From Treponema sp. UBA3649 (GTDB taxonomy: Bacteria > Spirochaetota > Spirochaetia > Treponematales > Treponemataceae), in the NCBI GenBank assembly GCA_002373325.1, contig DFKI01000171.1, positions 1 through 18,570 of the forward strand: a stretch of DNA of 18,570 nucleotides, read 5' to 3'. Of this stretch, positions 7,544 through 15,174 are shown piece after piece; within the stretch, counting starts at the first letter, position 1, and the number at the start of each line of letters is the position of its first letter. Both the position numbers and the translations under genes were made by a program. The notes under the pieces were generated by a model that was given only the letters and a program-made list of their open reading frames with translations, ran no database searches and was not told where the DNA came from.

Positions 7544-8641
7544 ATGAAAAAAGCGATTTTATTTTTTCTTATGCTGCCGATTTTTGCATCTTGTTTTGGC
7601 AGGACACTTTCTGCGGAATTTTCAGATCCCTACAATCTTCCCGACGGAATCATCGTGTGTGACGGACATTTTGAGCGGACGAACAAAATCTTTTTGAAAC
7701 TCCAGGATTACTCGAGCTCCTATTCAAAAATTGTGGAGTACGACGCGGAGGAACTTGAGATTTCGAAAACGATTTTTTCATGCGAAAAGGGATTTTCTAT
7801 CCGCGACTTCAACAGCACCAAAAACGGATTTGTTTTTTCTGTCACGTCGTTCGGAGGTGGAGAAGAAAATCATGTCTACTTTTCCGACATCTACCATTAC
7901 GACTGTCTTTCGGGGGAACTTGCAAAAATCAATGAGAAGCCGATTTCGGAATCAACACGCGGGTATTATCCTTGCGAACCTCACCTGAACGAAAAATGCG
8001 CCCTTTATTTGCGGCATGATTTTGAAAGCGAAAAGTCGGAAATCGTGATGTATGATTTTGCGACAAAAAAATCAGATGTGATTGCGGAGGAAAAATTTCC
8101 CGAAAACACCACGGGCATTACATTCCTTGATATGGACGGAGAAAAGATGCTCTACAATTCATTCAATCAGGAAAAGCCCGAGCTGCATGTTTTTGATTTG
8201 TCGACGATGGAAAAAATCAAGACCGTGAGCGGACTTAAGACCTCCTACGTTCACTACAACGGATGCCTTGATTATGAGTCGGGCACTATGGTTCTTTACG
8301 CCGCAAGCAGCAGGTTCGGAGATTTGATTTACATGATTGATTTGGATTCCGGGAAAAGCAAAAAGCTCGTCGGTTTCCGGGATTACTCGCTTATAAAAAA
8401 CGACCAGATGTATTTCGACGGACGGAACATTATGTACACGGTCCAGATGGATGTCTCAGGATATATTTCGGACCATTACTATGCGGAAATCTATGACACG
8501 CAGAAATTACAGAGCAGTCAAAAGCCCCACACTGCCTTTTGTTTTTTGACGAAGGACTGGAAGGGGTTTTTGATTTATGATTCGAAGGCGCGGACGAACA
8601 AAATCCACATGCAGCTTGTGAAAAAAGGAGCCTCCGATTAA
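7544..8641 (+). CDS. Lipoprotein of unknown function, possible beta-propeller
   Basis: 365 residues from ATG 7544. GGAG (7533-7536) seven bases upstream and an immediate lipoprotein signal (MKKAILFFLMLPIFASC, lipidated Cys17) support this start over the in-frame TTG at 7505. I do not recognise the family. The mature protein is rich in short strand-turn units in which aromatic and Asp/Gly residues recur (for example VMYDFATKKS, HVFDLSTMEK, YMIDLDSGKS, EIYDTQKLQ), roughly every 45-60 residues. This resembles TolB/WD40-like propeller blades; that is inference. No catalytic motif is seen. It has its own promoter and is convergent with the fumarase gene, so it appears to be a single-gene unit. The protein would be anchored to a membrane on the periplasmic or outer face. 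Confidence 0.8.
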   Translation: MKKAILFFLMLPIFASCFGRTLSAEFSDPYNLPDGIIVCDGHFERTNKIFLKLQDYSSSYSKIVEYDAEELEISKTIFSCEKGFSIRDFNSTKNGFVFSVTSFGGGEENHVYFSDIYHYDCLSGELAKINEKPISESTRGYYPCEPHLNEKCALYLRHDFESEKSEIVMYDFATKKSDVIAEEKFPENTTGITFLDMDGEKMLYNSFNQEKPELHVFDLSTMEKIKTVSGLKTSYVHYNGCLDYESGTMVLYAASSRFGDLIYMIDLDSGKSKKLVGFRDYSLIKNDQMYFDGRNIMYTVQMDVSGYISDHYYAEIYDTQKLQSSQKPHTAFCFLTKDWKGFLIYDSKARTNKIHMQLVKKGASD

Positions 8642-8675
8642 GAAGACTCCCTTTCCAATTTAACTAAAGGCTAAA

Positions 8676-10067
8676 TTATTTCTTTGTCACACCGGCCATT
8701 TCTTCGGGGTGGAATACCTCGTCGAATTTTTCTGCGGTAAGGAATCCGAGCTGCACGCAGGCATCCTTGAGGGAGATGTTTTCCTCGTAGGCCTTATGGC
8801 TGGTCTTTGCCGCGTTCTCGTATCCGATGTAGGGATTCAATGCGGTCACAAGCATGAGCGAGTTGTAGAGGTTGTGGTGCATCTTTTCCTTGTTCGCGGT
8901 GATTCCGACGGCACAGTTGTTGTTGAAGCTTACGATTACCTCTGCGAGCAGACGTACTGACTGGAGGAAATTGTATGCGATTACCGGCATGAAAACATTC
9001 AGCTCGAAGTTACCCTGGCTAGCTGCCATTCCCACGGCTGCGTCATTTCCCATGACCTGAACGGCAACCATCGTCATTGCCTCACACTGGGTGGGATTAA
9101 CCTTTCCCGGCATGATTGATGAACCCGGCTCGTTTTCCGGAATGTGAATCTCACCAAGTCCGTCCCTCGGTCCTGAGGCAAGCCATCTCACGTCGTTCGC
9201 AATCTTCATGCAGTCCGCGGCAAGTGCTTTGAGTGCTCCGTGTGCGAAGACAATCTCATCCTTGCTTGTAAGGGCGTGGAATTTATTCGGTGCTGTGACG
9301 AAATCTTTTCCGGTAAGCTCGCTCACTTTTTTGGCGACGAGAGTGTCGAATCCCTTGGGTGCGTTAAGACCTGTACCGACGGCAGTTCCACCGAGGGCAA
9401 GCTGCTTGAGGTAGGGAAGTGAGGAGACCAGCATTTCCTTGTCACGCTCAAGGGACGTTCTCCATCCGCTGATTTCCTGAGTGAACTGAATGGGAACAGC
9501 ATCCTGAAGGTGAGTGCGTCCTGACTTTACGATTCCCTCGTTTTCTTTCTCAAGCTTTTTGAACGTGTCAACCAAAAGGTCAATCGCGGGGAAAAGTTTG
9601 TCCTCCACCTCAACTACGGCCGCAATGTGCATGGCTGTGGGGAATGTGTCGTTTGAGGACTGGCTCATGTTGATGTCATCGTTCGGATGGCAGAGCTTCT
9701 TTCCCGCAATCTCATTTGCACGGTTTGCAATGACCTCGTTGGTGTTCATGTTGCTCTGAGTACCGCTTCCTGTCTGCCAAACGACAAGAGGGAAGTTTTC
9801 GTTCAAGGCACCTGAAATCACTTCGTCACAAGCCTTGGTGATTGCCGCGACTTTTTCCGCCGTCATCTTCTCGGGCTTGAGCTCGTTGTTTGCGAGTGCT
9901 GCTGCCTTTTTCAAGTAACCGAATGCCTTTGTGATTTCCCTCGGCATGGTCTCGATTCCAACGCCAATCAAAAAGTTCTCATGGCTTCTTTCGGTCTGGG
10001 CTCCCCACAATTTGTCTGCGGGAACCTTTACCTCGCCCATCGAGTCGTGTTCAATTCTGTATTCCAT
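8676..10067 (-). CDS. fumC: Class II fumarate hydratase
   Basis: 463 residues, the normal length for the iron-independent, homotetrameric class II fumarase, which interconverts fumarate and L-malate in the cytoplasm. Visible family motifs are GSGTQSNMNTNEV (100-112), HPNDDINMSQSSND (127-140), GRTHLQDA with His186 (183-190), and the superfamily signature GSSIMPGKVNP (315-325) with Ser316/Ser317 of the catalytic loop. It resembles fumarase more than aspartase or argininosuccinate lyase through the HPNDDINMSQSSND stretch. The gene is the second in a two-gene minus-strand operon, 12 bases after the malate/lactate dehydrogenase gene. Its GGAG ribosome site (10077-10080) overlaps the upstream gene's stop codon. 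The pairing suggests the oxaloacetate-malate-fumarate segment used to reach succinate in fermentation. Confidence 0.95.
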   Translation of the reverse strand: MEYRIEHDSMGEVKVPADKLWGAQTERSHENFLIGVGIETMPREITKAFGYLKKAAALANNELKPEKMTAEKVAAITKACDEVISGALNENFPLVVWQTGSGTQSNMNTNEVIANRANEIAGKKLCHPNDDINMSQSSNDTFPTAMHIAAVVEVEDKLFPAIDLLVDTFKKLEKENEGIVKSGRTHLQDAVPIQFTQEISGWRTSLERDKEMLVSSLPYLKQLALGGTAVGTGLNAPKGFDTLVAKKVSELTGKDFVTAPNKFHALTSKDEIVFAHGALKALAADCMKIANDVRWLASGPRDGLGEIHIPENEPGSSIMPGKVNPTQCEAMTMVAVQVMGNDAAVGMAASQGNFELNVFMPVIAYNFLQSVRLLAEVIVSFNNNCAVGITANKEKMHHNLYNSLMLVTALNPYIGYENAAKTSHKAYEENISLKDACVQLGFLTAEKFDEVFHPEEMAGVTKK

Positions 10068-10079
10068 TTATCCAATCTC

Positions 10080-11021
10080 CTAGAAGTGCAGCTGTGCGAT
10101 GATGTCCTTGAGTGTGTCCGCGCTCTTTTTGAGAGAGACAATCTCAGAGTCGGTAAGAGGAGCGACCATGCGGTTCTTGATTCCGTTTCCTCCGACCTCA
10201 GTAAGGATGCTGAGGCATACATCGCTGATTCCGTACTCACCGGTGAGCATAGTTGAGACAGTGAGGAGTGAATCCTTTCCGGCTGTGAGACAGTTGCAGA
10301 GCTGTGTGACTGTAGCGCCGATTCCGTAGTTCGTGCATCCCTTTGCCTTGATGATGATTCCGCCTGACTTGCGAACGTATTCCTCAATCTCGTCGTGGTT
10401 GAGCTTTGGAAGATTGCGTCCCTCGGCACACTCGGCATACTTGTCCACGGGAATGGTTCCGATGTTTGCAAGGGACCACGGAACGAAGGATGAATCACCG
10501 TGCTCACCGAAAACATAGGCATGTACGTTTACCGGAGCCACATTGTAGGTGTCCGCGAGCTTTGTTCTGAGACGTGCCGTGTCGAGCATGGTTCCGGTTC
10601 CGAAAATGCGGTTTGCAGGGATTCCAGAATACTTCACGAACTGATATGTAAGGATGTCAACCGGATTTGCCACGATGATGTAGTTTGCGTTTGGGGCAAC
10701 CTTTGTAATCTGGCTCATGACGCTCTTTGTGATGTCCACGTTAATCTGAGCGAGGTCAAGACGTGTCTGTCCTGGTTTGCGGGCCACACCGGATGTAAGG
10801 ATAACCACGTCGGAGTCCTTTGCGTCCTCATAATCTCCGTCATGAATGTTGATGGCTTTCGTGTATGGGGTACCCTGCCTCATGTCCATGGCCTCTCCCA
10901 TCGCACGCTCCTTGTTGATGTCGATGAGCACAATTTCAGATGCCACACCCTTGACAATAAGTGCATAGGCAACGGTTGAACCAACCTGTCCCGCTCCGAT
11001 AATGGTAATCTTGTTAGCCAT
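10080..11021 (-). CDS. mdh: Malate dehydrogenase (LDH/MDH family, Arg at the specificity position)
   Basis: 313 residues of the NAD-dependent lactate/malate dehydrogenase family: Rossmann motif GAGQVG (9-14), Asp34 for NAD binding, catalytic pair Asp147 and His174 (GEHGDS), and substrate-binding Arg87 and Arg150. Overall sequence style (GTMLDTARLR, HAYVFGEHGD) is LDH-like, and automatic annotation may call it L-lactate dehydrogenase. The residue that selects substrate, however (Gln102 in classic LDH numbering, in NQKPG), is Arg81 here, in GVARKPGQTR. That is the malate dehydrogenase choice, and GVARKPG also occurs in E. coli Mdh. A Thr in KGCTNYG (at the LDH Thr246 region) is more LDH-like, so specificity is not fully settled. 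Co-transcription with fumarase supports oxaloacetate/malate as substrate. An AGAGGAG ribosome site precedes ATG, and a strong promoter lies about 95 bases upstream. Confidence 0.85.
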   Translation of the reverse strand: MANKITIIGAGQVGSTVAYALIVKGVASEIVLIDINKERAMGEAMDMRQGTPYTKAINIHDGDYEDAKDSDVVILTSGVARKPGQTRLDLAQINVDITKSVMSQITKVAPNANYIIVANPVDILTYQFVKYSGIPANRIFGTGTMLDTARLRTKLADTYNVAPVNVHAYVFGEHGDSSFVPWSLANIGTIPVDKYAECAEGRNLPKLNHDEIEEYVRKSGGIIIKAKGCTNYGIGATVTQLCNCLTAGKDSLLTVSTMLTGEYGISDVCLSILTEVGGNGIKNRMVAPLTDSEIVSLKKSADTLKDIIAQLHF

Positions 11022-11061
11022 TTTTTTCTCCTCTAAAACAGCCGATGTATTGTGTTTTTCT

Positions 11062-11093
11062 AAAAAAAATCTTGTCCGAAGACATGCCTCGGA
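11062..11093 (-). promoter_or_regulatory. Hairpin plus U tract in the mdh leader (possible attenuator)
   Basis: On the minus strand TCCGAGG and TCTTCGGA arms (within 11075-11093) can form a 7-bp stem including one G-U pair, with a five-base loop. Five bases later comes a run of eight U (11062-11069). It lies between the predicted mdh start site and the ribosome site, so it could act as a transcription attenuator. The stem is short and the function is a guess. Confidence 0.35.
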
Positions 11094-11115
11094 TGCACCA
11101 ACGGTACTTTATGAT

Positions 11116-11144
11116 ATTATAGAACAAAATTAAAAAATTGTTAA
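11116..11144 (-). promoter_or_regulatory. Sigma-70 promoter for mdh-fumC
   Basis: On the minus strand TTAACA (11139-11144, five of six), a 17-base spacer and a perfect TATAAT (11116-11121) are present. The predicted start is near 11109, giving a leader of about 88 bases. This is the strongest housekeeping-type promoter match found on the minus strand. Confidence 0.7.
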
Positions 11145-11258
11145 GAGCTAGTTGAAAAAAATTGCATAAATCCCGAAAATCTTTTTAGGGGCTTTTGATT
11201 TCTTCCATAAATTTAAAATAAAATGGATAAAGCACTAGTTTTTTTTTCTAAAAAACTG

Positions 11259-11264
11259 TATAAT
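11259..11264 (+). promoter_or_regulatory. -10 box of the MBL-mltG-dnaG-rpoD operon
   Basis: A perfect TATAAT lies 59 bases before the GTG start of the MBL gene. The -35 region (about 11236-11241, TAGTTT) is weak. An A/T inverted repeat (AGTTTTTT / AAAAAACT, about 11237-11258) occupies the spacer region. Confidence 0.45.
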
Positions 11265-11322
11265 TTAGGAGAGAAGTCTTTTTACTGACGTACTGGAGAC
11301 GGACGGACAGTGTGGAGGGATT

Positions 11323-12267
11323 GTGAAGGTAAAATTCTGGGGTGTCAGAGGGTCTTTGCCAACGCCCATTACACCCGAACAGGTTCAAGCGAAAATTTAT
11401 GCGATTATAGAAAGAATTACGCCGAAAGACATTGAATCAGAGGATGCGAAGACTAGGTTCATTGAAACCCTTCCGCCATGGCTTTTTGGTACGGTTGGAG
11501 GAAATACCCCTTGTCTTGAGCTTACAACGGATAATGGTTCGAAATTTCTTCTTGATTGCGGTACTGGACTGAGGGTCTATGGTGTAAACGGGCAGCATCC
11601 GGCAGACGAGCATTATCATATTTTCATGTCGCATTTTCACTGGGATCACATACAGGGGCTTCCTTTTTTCGGACCAATTTTCAATCCCAAGGCCAAAATC
11701 GATTTTTATTCCACATTCCCGGCGGCTGAGCGTGTGCTTTCCGAGCAGAACCGGCTTCCTTATCTTCCGCCCAACTGTTCCTGGGAAAAAGTGAAGAAAG
11801 GATTTACTTTCCATCAAATCAACGAGATTGAGCCTTTTTATGTGGAGGGAGTGAAAGTTACCTGCAAAAAAATGAAGCATCCGGGAAATTCCTACGCGTA
11901 TTCTTTTGAGGAGAACGGAAAAAAATTCATCTATGCGACTGACGTTGAGCTCAGGGCATGTGATTGCGACAGGGACAGACCCGAGAATCAATTTTTTGAC
12001 AATGCCGACGTTCTTGTTCTTGACAGCCAGTATACCGGGGAGGAGGCCATCGCAAAGGCTAACTGGGGACACAGCATTTTCTGCTATGCGGTTGATTTTG
12101 CGAACACATGGAACGCGAAGCATCTTTATTTTTTCCATCACGAGCCGACCTACAGCGACAAAAAGATTTATTCAATCCTGAAGGCTGCTAAATGGTACGA
12201 GGATTACTCCGCCAAATACGACATAGACTTGCACATCGCCATTGAAGGCGAGGAGATTGATATTTAG
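11323..12267 (+). CDS. Metallo-beta-lactamase-fold hydrolase
   Basis: 314 residues starting at GTG 11323, with GGAGG (11314-11318) four bases upstream. The N-terminus MKVKFWGVRGSLPTP and the motif SHFHWDH are typical of RNase Z/PhnP-like MBL-fold proteins: metal ligands His104, His106, Asp108 and His109, a further His in KHPGNSYAY, Asp in YATDVE, and His in FFHHEP. A two-metal phosphoesterase- or nuclease-like activity in the cytoplasm is likely, but the substrate cannot be read from sequence. An insertion of about 35 residues (20-54) follows the first strand. It is the first gene of a compact + strand operon; mltG begins two bases after its stop. The GTG start and short spacer suggest modest translation. 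Confidence 0.85.
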   Translation: MKVKFWGVRGSLPTPITPEQVQAKIYAIIERITPKDIESEDAKTRFIETLPPWLFGTVGGNTPCLELTTDNGSKFLLDCGTGLRVYGVNGQHPADEHYHIFMSHFHWDHIQGLPFFGPIFNPKAKIDFYSTFPAAERVLSEQNRLPYLPPNCSWEKVKKGFTFHQINEIEPFYVEGVKVTCKKMKHPGNSYAYSFEENGKKFIYATDVELRACDCDRDRPENQFFDNADVLVLDSQYTGEEAIAKANWGHSIFCYAVDFANTWNAKHLYFFHHEPTYSDKKIYSILKAAKWYEDYSAKYDIDLHIAIEGEEIDI

Positions 12268-12269
12268 CC

Positions 12270-13355
12270 ATGGGACGAGCTGAGAAAAAAAATTCAGGAC
12301 GCAAAAAGAGAAGCGTTCTCAAGGTGATTTTGACCATTTTTTTAATCCTCATCCTCTTGATTTTAGCCGCGTGCGGAGGTGCCGTCGCATATTTCTTCCA
12401 TATAACGTCGCCGATGTCCAAGGAACCTGAGGGCAAGGTCGAGTACAGGATTCCATCCGGGAAAACGGTCTATCAGGTCGCTCAGGATTTGGAGGGGCTG
12501 GGACTTATCCGCTCATGGAAGATTTTTTACTACGGGGTTCGTCTCCATGTTTTCGGTGATGATGGTGGAAATCCAGTAAAAACCGGCTTCTACAATCTGG
12601 ACAAATCCATGTCGGTGCAGAAAATAGCAAGTATGATTCGTACCGGGGCTCCCGAATATCTTACGCTGACCATTCCCGAGGGACTTACCGTGCGAAAAGT
12701 CGCGAATCTGCTCGGGGAACACAATGTCTGCGACACCGAGGAGTTTAAGGAAAAATGCAAGGATCCTGATCTGCTCGCCGAATACGGAATCCCCATGGAC
12801 ACTTTTGAAGGCTTCCTCTATCCCGATACCTATTATTTTGTAGAGGGAAGTCCTGCCGAGGTCGTCCTCAGAAAGCTCGTGGACACGTTCTTCATCAAGG
12901 CGAATGACATTCCCAATCTTGCAGGAAAATCCGCGGAGGAAATCTACGACACGGTGATTCTCGCGTCCATCGTTGAAAGGGAGTACAAGGTTGATTCCGA
13001 GGCTCCACTGATTGCGGGAGTCTTTGCCAACAGACTTAAGGCTCACATGGGACTTGAATCCTGCGCCACGATTGAGTACATCCTCACGGAAATCCAGGGA
13101 AGGCCTCATCCGGAGCGCATTTACTACGTCTATCTGAAAATCGACAGTCCTTACAATACTTACATGTGGGACAGGCTTCCTCCCACGCCCATCTCAAATC
13201 CGGGCTTTGTCGCTTTGAAGGCAGCCGCATCCCCTGCCGACACTGACTGCTACTATTTTGTGGTGAAGGATCCCGACGCTGGGACCCACACTTTCTCAAA
13301 GACGCTTTCGGAGCATAATTCCGCTAAATCAGCCTATCTTTTGCTGAAGGACTAG
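12270..13355 (+). CDS. mltG: Endolytic transglycosylase MltG (YceG-like)
   Basis: 361 residues, the usual size. A Lys/Arg-rich N-terminus is followed by one transmembrane helix (about 15-45), placing the rest in the periplasm. A small LysM-like subdomain (about 55-90, IPSGKTVYQVAQDL) precedes the YceG catalytic domain. The catalytic glutamate is Glu236 in ILASIVERE, followed by the family hallmarks GVFANRL, ESCATIEY, YNTYMWDRLPPTPISNPG and a C-terminal FVVKDPDAGTHTFSKTLSEHN. MltG cleaves nascent glycan strands within the chain and is thought to end glycan elongation. Although AAC occurs in the hydrophobic segment, the charged start and long helix fit a membrane anchor better than a lipobox. 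No good ribosome site is adjacent (GAGGAG is 14 bases away), so it is probably translated by re-initiation from the MBL gene. Confidence 0.93.
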   Translation: MGRAEKKNSGRKKRSVLKVILTIFLILILLILAACGGAVAYFFHITSPMSKEPEGKVEYRIPSGKTVYQVAQDLEGLGLIRSWKIFYYGVRLHVFGDDGGNPVKTGFYNLDKSMSVQKIASMIRTGAPEYLTLTIPEGLTVRKVANLLGEHNVCDTEEFKEKCKDPDLLAEYGIPMDTFEGFLYPDTYYFVEGSPAEVVLRKLVDTFFIKANDIPNLAGKSAEEIYDTVILASIVEREYKVDSEAPLIAGVFANRLKAHMGLESCATIEYILTEIQGRPHPERIYYVYLKIDSPYNTYMWDRLPPTPISNPGFVALKAAASPADTDCYYFVVKDPDAGTHTFSKTLSEHNSAKSAYLLLKD

Positions 13356-13356
13356 A

Positions 13357-15171
13357 ATGGCTGGCTTTATTTCGCAGGAATCCATTGACGAGGTTGCGGC
13401 CCGCACGGATATCGTTCAGGTAATCAGCGAGTATGTGCCGCTTACCCAAAGAGGAAATGATTTTTCAGGCTGCTGTCCCTTTCATCACGAAAAAACACCC
13501 TCATTTCATGTCTCTGCGGATAAAAAACTGTACCACTGTTTTGGATGCGGGGTCGGAGGAACCGTCTTCAATTTTGTCATGGAGATGGAAAAAATCACCT
13601 TTCCTGCCGCAATCGAGATGCTTGCAAAAAAAGCCGGCGTGCAGCTTCACTATACGGATTCAGGAAATCAGGCTTACAAGGAAGATCCCGACGCAAAGTT
13701 AAAGGAAGAAATCATCGCGCTTTACAACCGCACTGCAAATCTCTTCAACTATATGCTCACTCAGACCGAGGCCGGAAACTTTGCGCTGGAATATATCATG
13801 AAAAGGGGCATTACAAAGGAAACCGTGGAAAAATTTAAGCTGGGATATTCTCCGTCTGACAGAAAATTCCTGCACCGTTTTCTTGTGAAAAAGAATTTCA
13901 GCCCTGAGTTTCTTGCCAAGACGGGCCTTTTCAGCAAAAAATATCCTGATTTCGCATTTTTTTCCGACAGACTGATGTTTCCGATTTTTGACCGGAAGGG
14001 TGATGTCGTTGCCATGGGAGGACGTTTTTTGCGCGGGGATGCTGAAAAATCACCCAAGTACCTGAACTCCGGCGACCTGATTCAGTACAAAAAGGGGAGC
14101 ACCCTCTACGCGTTCAATTTTGCCAAGCAGAGCATAAGGGAAAACAAGAGGGTCATTTTCTGCGAGGGATACATGGACTGCATTGCCTACCATCAGTGCG
14201 GAATCCAATATGCGGTGGCTCCTCTTGGAACGGCTCTTACCGAGGAACAGATTGTCATGGTCAAGCCTTTTGTGGACTGCATCTATCTTTCGTTTGACAG
14301 CGACGGTGCGGGACAGAAGGCGACGAAAAGAGCCATTTTGATGTGCAGAAATGCTGGAATTTCAGTCAAGGTCATAAATCTGAGCGGCGGAAAAGATCCT
14401 GCGGAAATTATGCTAAAATATGGTCCGGAAGCCTTGACGAAAGTAATAAACGATGCTATATTAGATAATGACTATCTGTTATCTAAACTGCTGGAAATAT
14501 ACCCAAAGGACTCACCGGAAGGCAAATCAAAGGCCTGTCTTGAGTTTTTTTCGTATCTGGATGTCCTGCAGTCCGACGTGCAGAGGGAAGCGTGCCTGGA
14601 AAATTTGTGTCAGGCATACGAGATAGACCTGGAGGCCGCAAGGAAGGACTATTCCAACAGGGAAAGACTCACTCGGAACATCAGACAAAATACGGGAGCC
14701 ACACAATATTCGCCGGAAAAGCCGCAGCAGGAAAAGATTCGTGTCACTGCAGAGTTGCGGGCTGTTATAACGGCGGTGTCGAATAATGCCGATTATTTTA
14801 ATAAGATGTCCCAGGAAATTTCTCTGGAGGAACTTACGGATTCTCAGGCAAAGGCTTTGTTCATCATAATGGATGAATGTAGCAAAAACGGATCCTTTTC
14901 CGTCAGCAATATACTGAACCGATGTGAGAGCGAAGAGATGAAGCGGCTGATTATTCAGTCCATGGACGAATATTCTTCGAATGTTGGAAAAGCGGTTTCG
15001 GACAGCATATTGCTCATCAAGCGGAATGCTCTGGAAAGGAAATGTCAGGCAATACTGCAGGAGATGCGCAGGCTTGAAAAAAGTCCGGTACCGGAGGATA
15101 TGGAGAACGTAAAGAAGCTGCTTCAGCAGAAGATGGATTTAGACCGTCAGATTGCTTTAATGAAAGGATAA
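13357..15171 (+). CDS. dnaG: DNA primase DnaG
   Basis: 604 residues, in the normal bacterial range. The N-terminal CHC2 zinc-binding domain has Cys40, His43, Cys61 and Cys64. The catalytic core includes the TOPRIM motifs EGYMD with Glu270 and DSDGAGQKA with Asp314 and Asp316. The C-terminal part (about 470-604) is a helical, poorly conserved region where the DnaB helicase-binding domain is expected. The enzyme makes RNA primers for lagging-strand replication. It starts one base after the mltG stop and ends three bases before rpoD, the classic dnaG-rpoD order of the macromolecular-synthesis operon. Codons change locally near 14440-14490 (ATA, TTA, GTA, TCT) where a promoter and a dyad overlap the coding sequence. 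Confidence 0.96.
   Translation: MAGFISQESIDEVAARTDIVQVISEYVPLTQRGNDFSGCCPFHHEKTPSFHVSADKKLYHCFGCGVGGTVFNFVMEMEKITFPAAIEMLAKKAGVQLHYTDSGNQAYKEDPDAKLKEEIIALYNRTANLFNYMLTQTEAGNFALEYIMKRGITKETVEKFKLGYSPSDRKFLHRFLVKKNFSPEFLAKTGLFSKKYPDFAFFSDRLMFPIFDRKGDVVAMGGRFLRGDAEKSPKYLNSGDLIQYKKGSTLYAFNFAKQSIRENKRVIFCEGYMDCIAYHQCGIQYAVAPLGTALTEEQIVMVKPFVDCIYLSFDSDGAGQKATKRAILMCRNAGISVKVINLSGGKDPAEIMLKYGPEALTKVINDAILDNDYLLSKLLEIYPKDSPEGKSKACLEFFSYLDVLQSDVQREACLENLCQAYEIDLEAARKDYSNRERLTRNIRQNTGATQYSPEKPQQEKIRVTAELRAVITAVSNNADYFNKMSQEISLEELTDSQAKALFIIMDECSKNGSFSVSNILNRCESEEMKRLIIQSMDEYSSNVGKAVSDSILLIKRNALERKCQAILQEMRRLEKSPVPEDMENVKKLLQQKMDLDRQIALMKG
14434..14462 (+). promoter_or_regulatory. Internal extended -10 promoter in dnaG, probably for rpoD
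   Basis: TTGACG (14434-14439, five of six), a spacer of exactly 17 bases ending in TGC, and TATATT (14457-14462, five of six) give an extended -10 arrangement (TGN before the -10). Transcription would start near 14469, about 700 bases before rpoD. In E. coli a promoter for rpoD also lies inside dnaG, which makes the position plausible. Activity is inferred. Confidence 0.6.
14461..14486. repeat. Perfect dyad overlapping the internal dnaG promoter
   Basis: Arms TTAGATAA (14461-14468) and TTATCTAA (14479-14486) are separated by 10 bases. An overlapping smaller dyad, AGATA (14463-14467) and TATCT (14473-14477), shares the left arm. The dyad starts in the -10 box and covers the predicted start site, the place expected for a repressor site. 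A leader hairpin is the alternative. Confidence 0.55.
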
Positions 15172-15174
15172 AAC

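Larger units (their letters stand above)
11022..11322. other. Divergent intergenic region between mdh and the MBL-fold gene
   Basis: These 301 A/T-rich bases hold the mdh leader with a hairpin and U tract (11062-11093), the minus-strand mdh promoter (11116-11144), and a plus-strand TATAAT (11259-11264) ahead of the MBL gene. The stretch between the two promoters (about 11145-11235) shows no gene, RNA or repeat that I can recognise. Confidence 0.6.

Noticed and set aside
8642..8675. Bidirectional terminator between the lipoprotein gene and fumC
   Set aside because: CCTTT (8650) and AAAGG (8666) give only a 5-bp stem without a proper T tract on either strand.
11437..12141. 234-codon open frame opposite the MBL gene
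   Set aside because: It is a shadow of the MBL-fold gene, whose plus-strand frame has the complete HxHxDH motif and a ribosome site.
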